This document shows positions 52,395-61,106 of a stretch of 64,000 bases of DNA, one piece after another. The position numbers and the translations under genes are program-made. Every line of letters begins with the position of its first letter. Within the stretch, counting starts at the first letter, position 1. The notes beneath the pieces are model-generated. The model ran no database searches. It worked only from the letters and a program-made list of their open reading frames with translations, and was not told the origin of the DNA. This DNA is from an uncultured Paracoccaceae bacterium (lineage in GTDB: Bacteria > Pseudomonadota > Alphaproteobacteria > Rhodobacterales > Rhodobacteraceae): positions 60,990 through 124,989 of the forward strand of contig CALAXT010000019.1 of NCBI GenBank assembly GCA_937895435.1, read 5' to 3'.

Positions 52395-53065
52395 GCGTGA
52401 CATCAGAACCCCGCAACGACTTTTGGTCGCGTCGCCGTGCGGCTGTTCAGGCCGAGAGTGCCGCCGAAGAGTCTGCCCGCCTTGCCGCTCAGCGCGCTGA
52501 GGATGAAGCGGCTGCGGCAAAAGCCTTGGCTGAAAAGACAGATGATGAGATTTTGGCGGAACTTGGGCTGCCGCAGCCCGAAGTCTTGCAACAGGGCGAT
52601 GATTTTTCCGGCTTTATGAAATCGGGTGTGCCCGATCATTTGCGTCGCCGGGCACTTCGGTGTTTGTGGCGGTCTAACCCGGTTTTGGCCAATCTGGATG
52701 GTTTGTTGGACCATGGTGAAGATTTCAGCGATGCGGCGACCGTGTTTCCAGACATGAAAACCACCTATCAGGTGGGCCGCGGCATGCTAAGCCATATCGT
52801 AGCACTGGCCGATGAGGCAGAGCGTGAAGCACGGTTGGCGGCAGGTGAGCAGATTGTGGATGGCCCACAGCCAGAGGTTGCGATCAGTCTTGATGCCGCC
52901 GAACAGCCCATTGGTGCAGGGTCTTGCCAAGATGAAGCGGTGATGGCGCAGGATGATGCAGATGCGTTAGAAACAGCACAGGCCCGGCTTGCCGAACCAA
53001 AGGCGCCGCTGCGCCGGGCGATGCGCTTTTCGTTTGCCAGCCCCATGGAGGGGGCCCGGATATGA
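52391..53065 (+). CDS. DUF3306 protein
   Basis: A 224-residue protein. The N-terminal part (FWSRRRAAVQAESAAEESARLAAQRAEDEAAAAKALAEK) is a charged Ala/Glu-rich helix, followed by the DUF3306 core (ILAELGLPQPEVLQQGDDFSGFMKSGVPDHLRRRALRCLWRSNPVLANLDGLLDHGEDF). The C-terminus is acidic then basic. It overlaps the DUF3305 and torD genes by ATGA. Function unknown; probably an FDH maturation partner. Confidence 0.87.
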   Translation: MSVTSEPRNDFWSRRRAAVQAESAAEESARLAAQRAEDEAAAAKALAEKTDDEILAELGLPQPEVLQQGDDFSGFMKSGVPDHLRRRALRCLWRSNPVLANLDGLLDHGEDFSDAATVFPDMKTTYQVGRGMLSHIVALADEAEREARLAAGEQIVDGPQPEVAISLDAAEQPIGAGSCQDEAVMAQDDADALETAQARLAEPKAPLRRAMRFSFASPMEGARI

Positions 53066-53685
53066 ACACAGAACCGATGACCCAAACGCCGATTGCCGAA
53101 GAAGATCAACTGCGTTCTGATCTCTATGGCTTTTTGTCGGCACTGTTGGCTGCGCCCCCCGCACGGCATTTGCTGGAGCGCAGTGCAAAGCTTTCTGGAG
53201 ATGGGTCCGCACTGGGCCAAGCCATTGGCACATTGGCTAAACTGGCCCGTGCTGCGACGCCTGGTTCGGTTGAGCGTGAATTTAATGAGCTGTTCATTGG
53301 TTTGGGCCGAGGCGAGTTGCTGCCCTATGCCAGCTATTACATGACAGGATTTCTAAACGAAAAGCCGCTCGCATTGTTGCGCCGTGACATGACAGCCAAT
53401 GGGATTGTGCGTGCGGCCAATGTGTATGAACCCGAAGACAACATCGCCAGCCTCATGGAAATGATGGCGGGGTTGATCGATGGTCGGTTTGGTACGCCTG
53501 CATCACTTGGGGTGCAGCGCGATTTCTTTAACCGCCACATCGCCCCATGGGCCGGGCATTTCTTTTCTGACCTTGAGGGGGCGAAGACATCTGTTTTTTA
53601 CGTTCCCGTCGGCGCGATCGGCCGAGCCTTTATGCAGATCGAACAAGAAGCCTTTCGCCTGACCGGCGCTGCCGGGAAAGAATAA
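53062..53685 (+). CDS. TorD/DmsD-family chaperone
   Basis: A 207-residue all-helical chaperone of the TorD/NarJ type. The conserved EFNELFIGLGRGELLPYASYYMTGFLNEKPL region corresponds to the family motif E(x)yxxLF-g-g..PY-S-Y. These chaperones bind Tat signal peptides and help load the cofactor into bis-MGD enzymes before export. Its client is almost certainly the Tat-exported FdhA encoded 364 bases downstream. Confidence 0.88.
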   Translation: MNTEPMTQTPIAEEDQLRSDLYGFLSALLAAPPARHLLERSAKLSGDGSALGQAIGTLAKLARAATPGSVEREFNELFIGLGRGELLPYASYYMTGFLNEKPLALLRRDMTANGIVRAANVYEPEDNIASLMEMMAGLIDGRFGTPASLGVQRDFFNRHIAPWAGHFFSDLEGAKTSVFYVPVGAIGRAFMQIEQEAFRLTGAAGKE

Positions 53686-53763
53686 GCCAGTGCGGGCCGG
53701 GTGCGGCCCACAGCCAAACCGGTGCAACCGCGCCAATATATAAACATAGACAGGAGCCAAAAG

Positions 53764-53955
53764 ATGACAAAGACATCCGATGCAGCCCAGACTGATCGTC
53801 GCAGCTTTCTAAAGCTGGCGACAACGGCATTGCCGGCAGCTGTGGCTGTGGCAGCCACCGGCGCGCAAACCGCCGAAGCGGCCACCACGACCACCGCCCA
53901 GGGCTTGCAAGATACCGCCCACAGCCGCGCCTATTACGAAAACGCCCGGTTTTAA
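53764..53955 (+). CDS. Small formate dehydrogenase-region Tat-target protein
   Basis: A 63-residue protein with a twin-Arg signal (DRRSFLKLATTALPAAVAVAATG) and a short tail ending AHSRAYYENARF. It matches the small family described as formate dehydrogenase region Tat target (TIGR02811), found before membrane FDH genes. The start at 53764 follows AGGAG. The mature part is about 30 residues, so it may be a Tat-exported assembly peptide or structural subunit. Function unproven. Confidence 0.85.
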   Translation: MTKTSDAAQTDRRSFLKLATTALPAAVAVAATGAQTAEAATTTTAQGLQDTAHSRAYYENARF

Positions 53956-54049
53956 GTTCAAACCCAGCCCGGCGCGCCAACCTTGGCGCCCGAGCGTGCC
54001 AGACAACCCAGCCCCCGGGCCATGACCCGGAACAGCAAGGGAGAGACGA

Positions 54050-56947
54050 ATGCTTAAAAGAAAAACAAATGGGGTGGCCCGCAGCGGCACCGGTGCGATG
54101 CCGCTTTTGGCATCGGTTGGTCAAACCTCGGTTGACCGGCGCGCATTTTTGCGTGGCTCAGGTCTGGCCATTGGCGGTTTGACCGCGCTGGCTGCAACTG
54201 GTGGCACCGTCACCCGCGCAAGTGCTGCAACCGCAGCCGCCCGCGCGGTCGAAACCGTGAAGTCAGTTTGTACGCACTGTTCGGTTGGCTGTACGGTTGT
54301 AGCCGAGGTCGACAATGGCGTCTGGATCGGGCAAGAACCCGGCTTTGACAGCCCTTTCAACCTTGGTGGCTATTGCGCCAAAGGTGCCGCTGTTCGCGAG
54401 CACGCCCATGGCGAGCGTCGCCTGAAATACCCTATGAAAAAAGAGGGTGGCGTCTGGAAACGGATGAGCTGGGATGATGCGATCAACGAGATCGGCGACA
54501 AAATGTTGCAGATCCGTGACGCCAGCGGCCCGGATTCAGTTTATTGGTTGGGCAGCGCCAAGCACAATAACGAACAGGCTTATTTGTTCCGGAAATTTGC
54601 AGCCTATTGGGGCACCAACAACGTCGACCATCAGGCGCGTATCTGTCACTCGACCACCGTGTCGGGTGTGGCCAACACATGGGGCTACGGCGCCATGACC
54701 AACAGCTACAATGACATCCACAAATCCAAGGCGATCTTCTTGATTGGTGGCAACCCAGCCGAGGCACACCCCGTGTCGCTGCTGCACATGCTGAAAGCCA
54801 AAGAAGAAAACAATGCCCCCCTTATCGTGTGCGATCCGCGCTTTACCCGCACCGCTGCCCATGCAGACGAATACGTCCGCATGCGTCCAGGTTCAGACGT
54901 TGCGCTGATCTGGGGGCTTTTGTGGCACATCTTTGAAAACGGCTGGGAAGATAAAGAATTCATCCGTACCCGCGTTTGGGGGATGGACCAGATCCGTGAC
55001 GAAGTGAAAAAGTGGCACCCTGAAGAGTGCGAGCGCGTGACCGGTGTTCCGGGCGCCCAGCTTGAGCGTGTGGCCCGCACTTTGGTCAACAACCGTCCCG
55101 GCACCCTGATCTGGTGCATGGGTGGTACGCAGCACACCAATGGCAACAACAACACCCGCGCTTATTGCGTGTTGCAGCTAGCCCTGGGCAACATGGGCGT
55201 CGCCGGTGGCGGCACCAACATCTTCCGCGGCCATGACAACGTGCAAGGCGCGACAGACCTTGGCGTTCTGAGCCACGATTTGCCCGGCTATTACGGTCTG
55301 GCAGCCGGTTCATGGGCGCATTGGGCCCGCGTTTGGAACGAAGATCTGGATTGGCTGAAAAGCCGCTTTGCCACCATCAAGGGTGCTGATGGCAAAGATA
55401 TGCCGCTGATGAACCAGAACGGCATCCCTGTGTCGCGTTGGATTGACGGCGTGTTGGAAGATCCGGCCAATATCGATCAGCCAGAAAACGTGCGTGCGAT
55501 GGTCTTGTGGGGCCATGCGCCCAACTCGCAGACCCGTATGGTCGAAATGAAAACTGCCATGGAAAAGCTCGACATGCTGGTCGTAGTGGATCCGTTCCCG
55601 ACCGTATCGGCAGTTTTGCACGATCGCACCGATGGCGTGTATCTGTTGCCGGCCGCAACCCAGTTTGAGACCCGCGGCTCAGTCACAGCATCAAACCGCT
55701 CGATTCAGTGGCGTGATCAGATCATGGCACCGCTGTTTGAAAGCAAGCCGGACCATGTGATTATTGCGAAATTTGCCAATAAGTTCGGTTTTGCCGATCG
55801 GCTGTTCCGCAACATCGAAATGGAAGACGCCGAAACACCCAATATCGAAAGCATCACACGCGAATTCAACAGCGGTATGTGGACGGTTGGGTACACGGGG
55901 CAATCACCAGAGCGGATCAAACTGCATATGGCCAACCAGCACACTTTTGACCGCACAACGTTGCGCGCCAATGGTGGCCCGGCTGATGGCGAATACTATG
56001 GTCTGCCATGGCCGTGCTGGGGCACGCCGGAAATGAAGCATCCGGGCACGCCCAACCTCTACGACATGTCGCGCCCAGTGTCTGAGGGTGGTCTGACCTT
56101 CCGTGCCCGTTTTGGTGTGGAACGCGATGGCCAGAATTTGTTGGCCGAAGGCGTCTACAGCGCGAATTCGGATATCAAAGATGGCTATCCCGAATTCACC
56201 ATGCAGATGTTGATGGATCTGGGCTGGGATAATGAACTGACCGCTGAAGAGCGTGCTGTGATTGACGGGATTGCTGGGCCCAAAACCAACTGGAAAACCG
56301 ACCTGTCAGGTGGGATCCAGCGGGTGGCGATTGCCCATGAATGCGCTCCCTTTGGTAACGCCAAAGCGCGCTGCGTGGTCTGGACATTCCCAGATCCGGT
56401 TCCACTGCACCGCGAACCGCTTTACACCAACCGTCGCGATTTGGTCGCTGACTACCCGACCTATTCCGACCGTAAGTTCTATCGCTTGCCGACGCTCTAT
56501 GCCTCAATTCAGGCAAAAGACTTTAGCAAGGATTACCCGATGATTCTGACATCGGGGCGTCTGGTGGAATACGAAGGCGGCGGGGACGAGACGCGTTCAA
56601 ACCCGTGGTTGGCCGAATTGCAGCAAGACATGTTTGTCGAAATCAACCCGCGCGACGCCAATAATCTGGGTATCCGTGACAAGGCACAGGTTTGGGTCGA
56701 AGGCCCAGAGGGTGGCCGTGTTAAGGTGATGGCCATGGTGACCGAACGGGTGGGGGCAGGCGTTGCATTTATGCCATTCCACTTTGGCGGGCATTACCAG
56801 GGCAAGGATCTGCGGGATAAATACCCCGAAGGTGCCGATCCGGTCGTCTTGGGCGAATCCTGCAACACCGCACAGACCTATGGGTATGACAGCGTCACAC
56901 AGATGCAGGAAACCAAGGCAACTCTCTGCAAGATCAGCGCAGCATAA
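54050..56947 (+). CDS. fdhA: Periplasmic, Tat-exported formate dehydrogenase catalytic subunit
   Basis: A 965-residue bis-MGD enzyme. A Tat signal lies at Arg30-Arg31 (DRRAFLRG); the [4Fe-4S] ligands are Cys74, Cys77, Cys81 and Cys109; the metal ligand is Cys199 with His200 (QARICHST), and Cys is encoded by TGT, so it is not a selenoprotein. Downstream motifs NPAEAHP and WCMGGTQHTNGNNNTRAYC bind the two MGDs. With the FdhB ferredoxin and FdhC cytochrome b it oxidises formate on the periplasmic side and feeds quinone. It is much longer than the cytosolic paralogue's catalytic region and belongs to a separate lineage. Confidence 0.95.
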   Translation: MLKRKTNGVARSGTGAMPLLASVGQTSVDRRAFLRGSGLAIGGLTALAATGGTVTRASAATAAARAVETVKSVCTHCSVGCTVVAEVDNGVWIGQEPGFDSPFNLGGYCAKGAAVREHAHGERRLKYPMKKEGGVWKRMSWDDAINEIGDKMLQIRDASGPDSVYWLGSAKHNNEQAYLFRKFAAYWGTNNVDHQARICHSTTVSGVANTWGYGAMTNSYNDIHKSKAIFLIGGNPAEAHPVSLLHMLKAKEENNAPLIVCDPRFTRTAAHADEYVRMRPGSDVALIWGLLWHIFENGWEDKEFIRTRVWGMDQIRDEVKKWHPEECERVTGVPGAQLERVARTLVNNRPGTLIWCMGGTQHTNGNNNTRAYCVLQLALGNMGVAGGGTNIFRGHDNVQGATDLGVLSHDLPGYYGLAAGSWAHWARVWNEDLDWLKSRFATIKGADGKDMPLMNQNGIPVSRWIDGVLEDPANIDQPENVRAMVLWGHAPNSQTRMVEMKTAMEKLDMLVVVDPFPTVSAVLHDRTDGVYLLPAATQFETRGSVTASNRSIQWRDQIMAPLFESKPDHVIIAKFANKFGFADRLFRNIEMEDAETPNIESITREFNSGMWTVGYTGQSPERIKLHMANQHTFDRTTLRANGGPADGEYYGLPWPCWGTPEMKHPGTPNLYDMSRPVSEGGLTFRARFGVERDGQNLLAEGVYSANSDIKDGYPEFTMQMLMDLGWDNELTAEERAVIDGIAGPKTNWKTDLSGGIQRVAIAHECAPFGNAKARCVVWTFPDPVPLHREPLYTNRRDLVADYPTYSDRKFYRLPTLYASIQAKDFSKDYPMILTSGRLVEYEGGGDETRSNPWLAELQQDMFVEINPRDANNLGIRDKAQVWVEGPEGGRVKVMAMVTERVGAGVAFMPFHFGGHYQGKDLRDKYPEGADPVVLGESCNTAQTYGYDSVTQMQETKATLCKISAA

Positions 56948-56959
56948 GGACCTATTATC

Positions 56960-57553
56960 ATGGCAAGAGCTAAATTTCTCTGCGACGCCGAACGCTGCAT
57001 CGAATGCAACGCTTGCGTCACCGCGTGTAAAAACGAGCATGAAGTGCCTTGGGGCATCAACCGTCGCCGTGTGGTAACCATCAATGATGGTTCCCCCGGT
57101 GAGCGTTCGATCTCGGTCGCTTGTATGCATTGCTCAGACGCGCCTTGTATGGCCGTTTGCCCAGTGGATTGCTTCTATCAGACCGAAGACGGTGTGGTTT
57201 TGCACTCAAAAGACCTGTGCATTGGTTGTGGATATTGCTTCTACGCGTGTCCGTTTGGTGCGCCGCAATACCCACAGGCTGGCAACTTTGGCAGCCGTGG
57301 CAAAATGGACAAGTGTACCTTCTGCGCCGGTGGCCCAGAAGAAGACCACTCAACCGCCGAATTCTCAAAATACGGCCGTAACCGGATTGCCGAGGGCAAA
57401 CTGCCGCTTTGCGCCGAAATGTGTTCCACCAAAGCGTTGCTGGCAGGTGATGGCGATATCGTCTCCAACATCTATCGTGAGCGGGTCGTGGCGCGCGGCT
57501 TTGGTTCGGGGGCTTGGGGCTGGGGTACAGCCTATGAGCAAAAGGCCAACTGA
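56960..57553 (+). CDS. fdhB: Formate dehydrogenase iron-sulfur subunit
   Basis: A 197-residue four-cluster ferredoxin: CDAERCIECNACVTACKNEH, CMHCSDAPCMAVCPVDC, CIGCGYCFYACPFGAP and the CTFCAGG...CAEMC set. No signal peptide or membrane anchor is present, so it is probably carried out with FdhA by the Tat system. It links FdhA to the cytochrome b subunit. Starts 12 bases after fdhA. Confidence 0.94.
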   Translation: MARAKFLCDAERCIECNACVTACKNEHEVPWGINRRRVVTINDGSPGERSISVACMHCSDAPCMAVCPVDCFYQTEDGVVLHSKDLCIGCGYCFYACPFGAPQYPQAGNFGSRGKMDKCTFCAGGPEEDHSTAEFSKYGRNRIAEGKLPLCAEMCSTKALLAGDGDIVSNIYRERVVARGFGSGAWGWGTAYEQKAN

Positions 57554-57597
57554 GACAGGTCTGTCTTGGTAAAAGGGGTTTTTCCCCAATGAAGAAT

Positions 57598-57629
57598 ATT
57601 GCCCGCGGCGCATCTGCACCGCGGGCAAT
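57598..57629 (+). other. Hairpin between fdhB and fdhC
   Basis: An 11-bp perfect stem (57598-57608 with 57619-57629) and a 10-base loop, GC-rich and without a T run, lies between fdhB and fdhC. A second small GGGGTTTTTCCCC hairpin precedes it (about 57575-57587). Both fit mRNA-stabilising or partial-termination structures inside the operon. Confidence 0.55.
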
Positions 57630-57672
57630 AAGTCTGGGCGTTATGGTCGAAATGATCGGCAGGGGTATTGGC

Positions 57673-58893
57673 ATGGATATGCGCAAGATTTTTATTGTTT
57701 TGATAGCAATCATCGGGCTGGGGCTGCCGGCTGTGGCCGCGGATGCCCAGGAAAATATGGTACAAGACTCGCGCGCGGCCACGGGTGGTGCGCAAACCTT
57801 GGCTGATATTTTGGCCCGGCAATCCGGACAAAAAATGGATGACAGTTTCCGCAGTGATGCCCTTGGCACGCCCGAAAATGCGGCATCAAGCACGAACCAA
57901 CTGGGAACGCTTGGGGGTGTGTCTGATCCAGAGCTGTGGCGCGCACTACGGTATGGCAAAGCCGACGTAAATGTATCGTCGCATGGCTTGCCCGATGCAG
58001 TGATCATTCAAGACAGTGGTATGGATTGGCTGACGTTCCGTCACGGGCCGCTGTCGCAATACGGCGGCAATCTGTTGCTGGGTGTTATCGCGGCTTTGGC
58101 TGTGTTTTACGCACTGCGTGGTAAGATCCGTATTGATGGTGAGCGTACTGGCCGCACCATTCTGCGCTTCAAGGCGATTGAGCGCTTTGCGCATTGGCTG
58201 TTGGCCGGTTCTTTCGTTGTGCTTGCGTTGACGGGATTGATGATGGTGTTTGGCCGCTTGGTGATCATCCCGCTGATGGGCAAAGAGTCGTTCGCAGCAG
58301 CGGCAGCTGTTGGCAAGTGGTCGCACAACAACTTTTCATGGGCCTTCATGGTTGCGCTTGTCTTGGTGACAATCTTTTGGCTGGCGCAAAACATCCCCAA
58401 TCGTCACGATCTGAAATGGTTGGCCATGGCTGGTGGTATGTTTTCAAAGGGTGCTCATCCCCCCGCGAAAAAGTTCAATGCGGGTCAAAAGTTGATTTTT
58501 TGGGGTGTTCTGGTTTTGGGCTTTTCAATCTCAGCCTCGGGTCTGTCGCTGATGTTTCCGTTCCAGCTGCCGATGTTTGGCGCCACGTTTGCCAAGATCA
58601 ACGCAATTGGTCTGCCCGAGCTGATGGGGTTCGCCGCCTTGCCCGAAGCGTTGATGCCGCACCAAGAAATGCAGCTGGCCATACTCTGGCATGGGATCGT
58701 TGCTTTTGTGTTCATGGCAATTATCATTGCACATATCTACCTTGGCTCGGTCGGCATGGAAGGTGCGTTTGACGCGATGGGAACGGGTGAGGTCGACGAA
58801 CAATGGGCCAAAGAACACCATGGCCTCTGGTATGAAGAGGTTACGGGCAAGTCAGCCCATGATGATCACGCCCCGGTCAAACCGGCCGAATAA
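57673..58893 (+). CDS. fdhC: Formate dehydrogenase cytochrome b556 subunit
   Basis: A 406-residue membrane protein. An N-terminal signal/membrane segment (MRKIFIVLIAIIGLGLPAVAADA) and a periplasmic stretch of about 90 residues precede the FdnI/FdhC-type cytochrome b with four membrane helices. Heme-ligand His candidates are in ERFAHWLLAGSF, WSHNNFSW and LAILWHGIVAFVFMAIIIAHIYLGSVGME. It anchors FdhAB and reduces quinone. The ATG at 57673 follows AGGGG; an upstream extension overlaps the hairpin and is unlikely. Confidence 0.9.
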   Translation: MDMRKIFIVLIAIIGLGLPAVAADAQENMVQDSRAATGGAQTLADILARQSGQKMDDSFRSDALGTPENAASSTNQLGTLGGVSDPELWRALRYGKADVNVSSHGLPDAVIIQDSGMDWLTFRHGPLSQYGGNLLLGVIAALAVFYALRGKIRIDGERTGRTILRFKAIERFAHWLLAGSFVVLALTGLMMVFGRLVIIPLMGKESFAAAAAVGKWSHNNFSWAFMVALVLVTIFWLAQNIPNRHDLKWLAMAGGMFSKGAHPPAKKFNAGQKLIFWGVLVLGFSISASGLSLMFPFQLPMFGATFAKINAIGLPELMGFAALPEALMPHQEMQLAILWHGIVAFVFMAIIIAHIYLGSVGMEGAFDAMGTGEVDEQWAKEHHGLWYEEVTGKSAHDDHAPVKPAE

Positions 58894-58948
58894 CCATCTG
58901 CATGCAGCGCGGGCTTGGCCCGGCTGCATTTGAACAGGGATAAACATT

Positions 58949-59074
58949 ATGAAGAGCATGTTCTTGGCTTTTCTGACCATTGTGTTGGTTGGGTTTGCTG
59001 CTGATTATGGCCTGCATCGTGCGGGGTTTTCATCGCAAGAGATGACATCAGGCCCTGCGGTGCGTGTGAATTGA
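58949..59074 (+). CDS. 41-residue single-span membrane peptide downstream of fdhC
   Basis: A short open frame (126 bases) starts MKSMFLAFLTIVLVGFAAD with an AGGGATAA ribosome site nine bases upstream. It encodes one hydrophobic span (about residues 3-18) and a soluble tail of about 20 residues (YGLHRAGFSSQEMTSGPAVR). It lies 55 bases after fdhC and 22 bases before the response regulator gene, on the same strand. Spacing, ribosome site and topology suggest a real small subunit of the FdhC complex or a small regulatory membrane peptide, but I recognise no family. Confidence 0.6.
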   Translation: MKSMFLAFLTIVLVGFAADYGLHRAGFSSQEMTSGPAVRVN

Positions 59075-59096
59075 CGCGTCAGATCCCGTTAGCGGT

Positions 59097-60455
59097 ATGA
59101 CACCACGCCTCAGCGCTGATCTGCCCGGGTCAGAAGAAATTGACAGCATTCTTCAGCATGTCTCCGTTCTTATCGTGGATGATGAGCCGGGGATGCGCAA
59201 TTTTTTGATGCGCACCTTTGGGCCGCGCTGCAAGCGGGTGGAAGAGGCTGCCAGCGCCGAAGAGGCTTCTGCCCTGCTCGATGCCCAACACTTTGACTTG
59301 GTGGTGCTTGATAATGTTATGCCCGGCCAATCAGGTTTGGATTGGTTGGCAGAGCAGCGGGGTGTCGGTCTGTTTGCCGAGGCCATTTTGATGACTGCCT
59401 ATGCCGATCTTGACACGGCTATTCAGGCGTTACGTGTTGGGGCATCAGACTTTGTGCTTAAGCCCTTTCGGTCAAACCAAATTCTGACGGCTGCCAGCCG
59501 CTGCATGGACCGTCGCTATTTGCGGCGTGAAAATTTCTTATTGAAATATGAATTGCGCGCTGATTTTCTGGCGGCACGTGGCAGGTTGATTGGCAAGTCT
59601 CCGGGGATTGAGGCGGTGCGCAGCACGCTGGAAAAGGCTGCACGTTTGCCGACACCTGTGCTGTTCACCGGTGAAAGTGGCACAGGCAAAGAAATTGCGG
59701 CCCGCACGCTGCATGCTATGTCAGACCGCGCTGACAAGCCCTTTGTTGCCGTGAATTGCGCTGCTATTTCGCCCGATCGCATCGCGGGCGAACTTTTTGG
59801 TGGGGCAGGGGCTGCCGGGCGGGATGGCCTGTTGGCGCATGCCTCGGGCGGGATGTTGTTTTTTGACGAAATTGCAGAGCTACCGCTGAGCATTCAGGCC
59901 ACGCTGCTGCGGGTGATTGAAGACGGTCGGATGCGTCCGGCCGGCGCCGAGCGTGAAATTCCCCTGAACTTGCGCTTTGTCTTTGCCACCAATGCCGACC
60001 TTGACGCGTTAGTGGCAGCCGGCCGTTTCCGGAAAGATCTATATCACCGCATCAACATTCTCAGCATTCAGATGCCCGCCTTGCGTGACCGGGTGGGCGA
60101 CATTGCTGAACTGGCAGAACTGTTTATGGGCAGCTTGTCGCGCCAACTTAGCGTAGTGCCTTTGCCAATATCAGAAGAACTGCGCCTTAATCTTGCGCGC
60201 TATGATTGGCCTGGGAATGTGCGCGAGCTGAAAAACCTTATCGAGCGTTCACTTATTCTGGGTGAATTCCCGCCTGAATTCGCGGGGGATGCAACCGCTG
60301 AGGCGGCCGAGGCGAGTGAATCGTTGCATGTGGTCGAACGCCAACACATTCAGGCTATTTTGGAGGCCTGTGGTGGCAACCGCGCCGAAGCTGCGCGCCG
60401 CCTGGGCATTTCGCGTAAGACGATTGACCGCAAATGTGCGATGTGGAACGCATAA
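59097..60455 (+). CDS. NtrC-type response regulator lacking the GAFTGA motif
   Basis: A 452-residue regulator with receiver domain (phospho-acceptor Asp72, VLDNVMPG; Lys122 in LKPF), AAA+ domain (Walker A GESGTGKE at 192-199, Walker B GGMLFFDE at 251-258, sensor-II RYDWPGNVRELKN) and a Fis-type HTH (NRAEAARRLGISRKTIDRK). The sigma-54-contacting loop is not GAFTGA: between ELFG and GLLAHASGG only GAGAAGRD is present. It may therefore not activate sigma-54 and could work like Rhodobacter NtrC on sigma-70 promoters. It ends the formate dehydrogenase gene group; no partner kinase is in the window. Confidence 0.88.
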   Translation: MTPRLSADLPGSEEIDSILQHVSVLIVDDEPGMRNFLMRTFGPRCKRVEEAASAEEASALLDAQHFDLVVLDNVMPGQSGLDWLAEQRGVGLFAEAILMTAYADLDTAIQALRVGASDFVLKPFRSNQILTAASRCMDRRYLRRENFLLKYELRADFLAARGRLIGKSPGIEAVRSTLEKAARLPTPVLFTGESGTGKEIAARTLHAMSDRADKPFVAVNCAAISPDRIAGELFGGAGAAGRDGLLAHASGGMLFFDEIAELPLSIQATLLRVIEDGRMRPAGAEREIPLNLRFVFATNADLDALVAAGRFRKDLYHRINILSIQMPALRDRVGDIAELAELFMGSLSRQLSVVPLPISEELRLNLARYDWPGNVRELKNLIERSLILGEFPPEFAGDATAEAAEASESLHVVERQHIQAILEACGGNRAEAARRLGISRKTIDRKCAMWNA

Positions 60456-60476
60456 GGCGTTTCTATCGTTATATTA

Positions 60477-61043
60477 TCACAATATATCAATCAAATGGCG
60501 AGCCGTCATAACCGTAGCAAATTCATTGTGCAGGCTTGCCAGGGCGTAATGGTGCACCAATTCAGCAGGAAGCCGTTTGCCATCGATCCCAACCCGGTCA
60601 AAGGTTGCGGTCGCGTCTGAAATCAAAATGGTTTCATAGCCGTAATTTCCGGCCATGCGTGTGGTGGTTGACACACAATGGTCAGTGGTCAACCCAACAA
60701 TGACAAGGGTCGTTGTGCCATTGGCATCAATCAATTCCTGAAGGTTCGTTCTAATAAAGGCGCTGTTTACCGATTTTGTGACGATTGGCTCACCCTTTAT
60801 GGGGGCAGCAAGGGGGTTAAACGGAAAGCCAGGATTGTTTTTATGCAGTTGTGAGTGGGGGTCACTTGAGCTGTGGCACACGTGAATGACCGGCAGGCCC
60901 AATGCTCGCCATGTGTCTAACAACTTACCGCTAATTTCTTCGGCCGCTGGGTTGTTTCGGCCTCCGCCCCATGCGGCTTCGTCTAAAAAACCTATTTGCA
61001 AGTCAATACACAATAAAATCGGTGATTTTTCGCGCAAATTCAT
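60477..61043 (-). CDS. Isochorismatase-family cysteine hydrolase
   Basis: A 188-residue protein with the catalytic triad of this family: Asp in CIDLQIGF, Lys in IVTKSVNSAF and Cys in GLTTDHCVSTTTRM. Members include nicotinamidases, isochorismatases and N-carbamoylsarcosine amidohydrolases. The substrate cannot be read from sequence. Unrelated in orientation to its neighbours. Confidence 0.85.
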   Translation of the reverse strand: MNLREKSPILLCIDLQIGFLDEAAWGGGRNNPAAEEISGKLLDTWRALGLPVIHVCHSSSDPHSQLHKNNPGFPFNPLAAPIKGEPIVTKSVNSAFIRTNLQELIDANGTTTLVIVGLTTDHCVSTTTRMAGNYGYETILISDATATFDRVGIDGKRLPAELVHHYALASLHNEFATVMTARHLIDIL

Positions 61044-61106
61044 GGGGTTGGCCTTTCCAAGATATGCGGCTGGGGTGGGGGTAACCCGCGCAGTTGGTTG
61101 GTGGGT

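Noticed and set aside
54050..56947. Possible selenocysteine in the formate dehydrogenases
   Set aside because: Both catalytic subunits have ordinary Cys at the metal-ligand position (TRLCH and QARICH), with no in-frame TGA.
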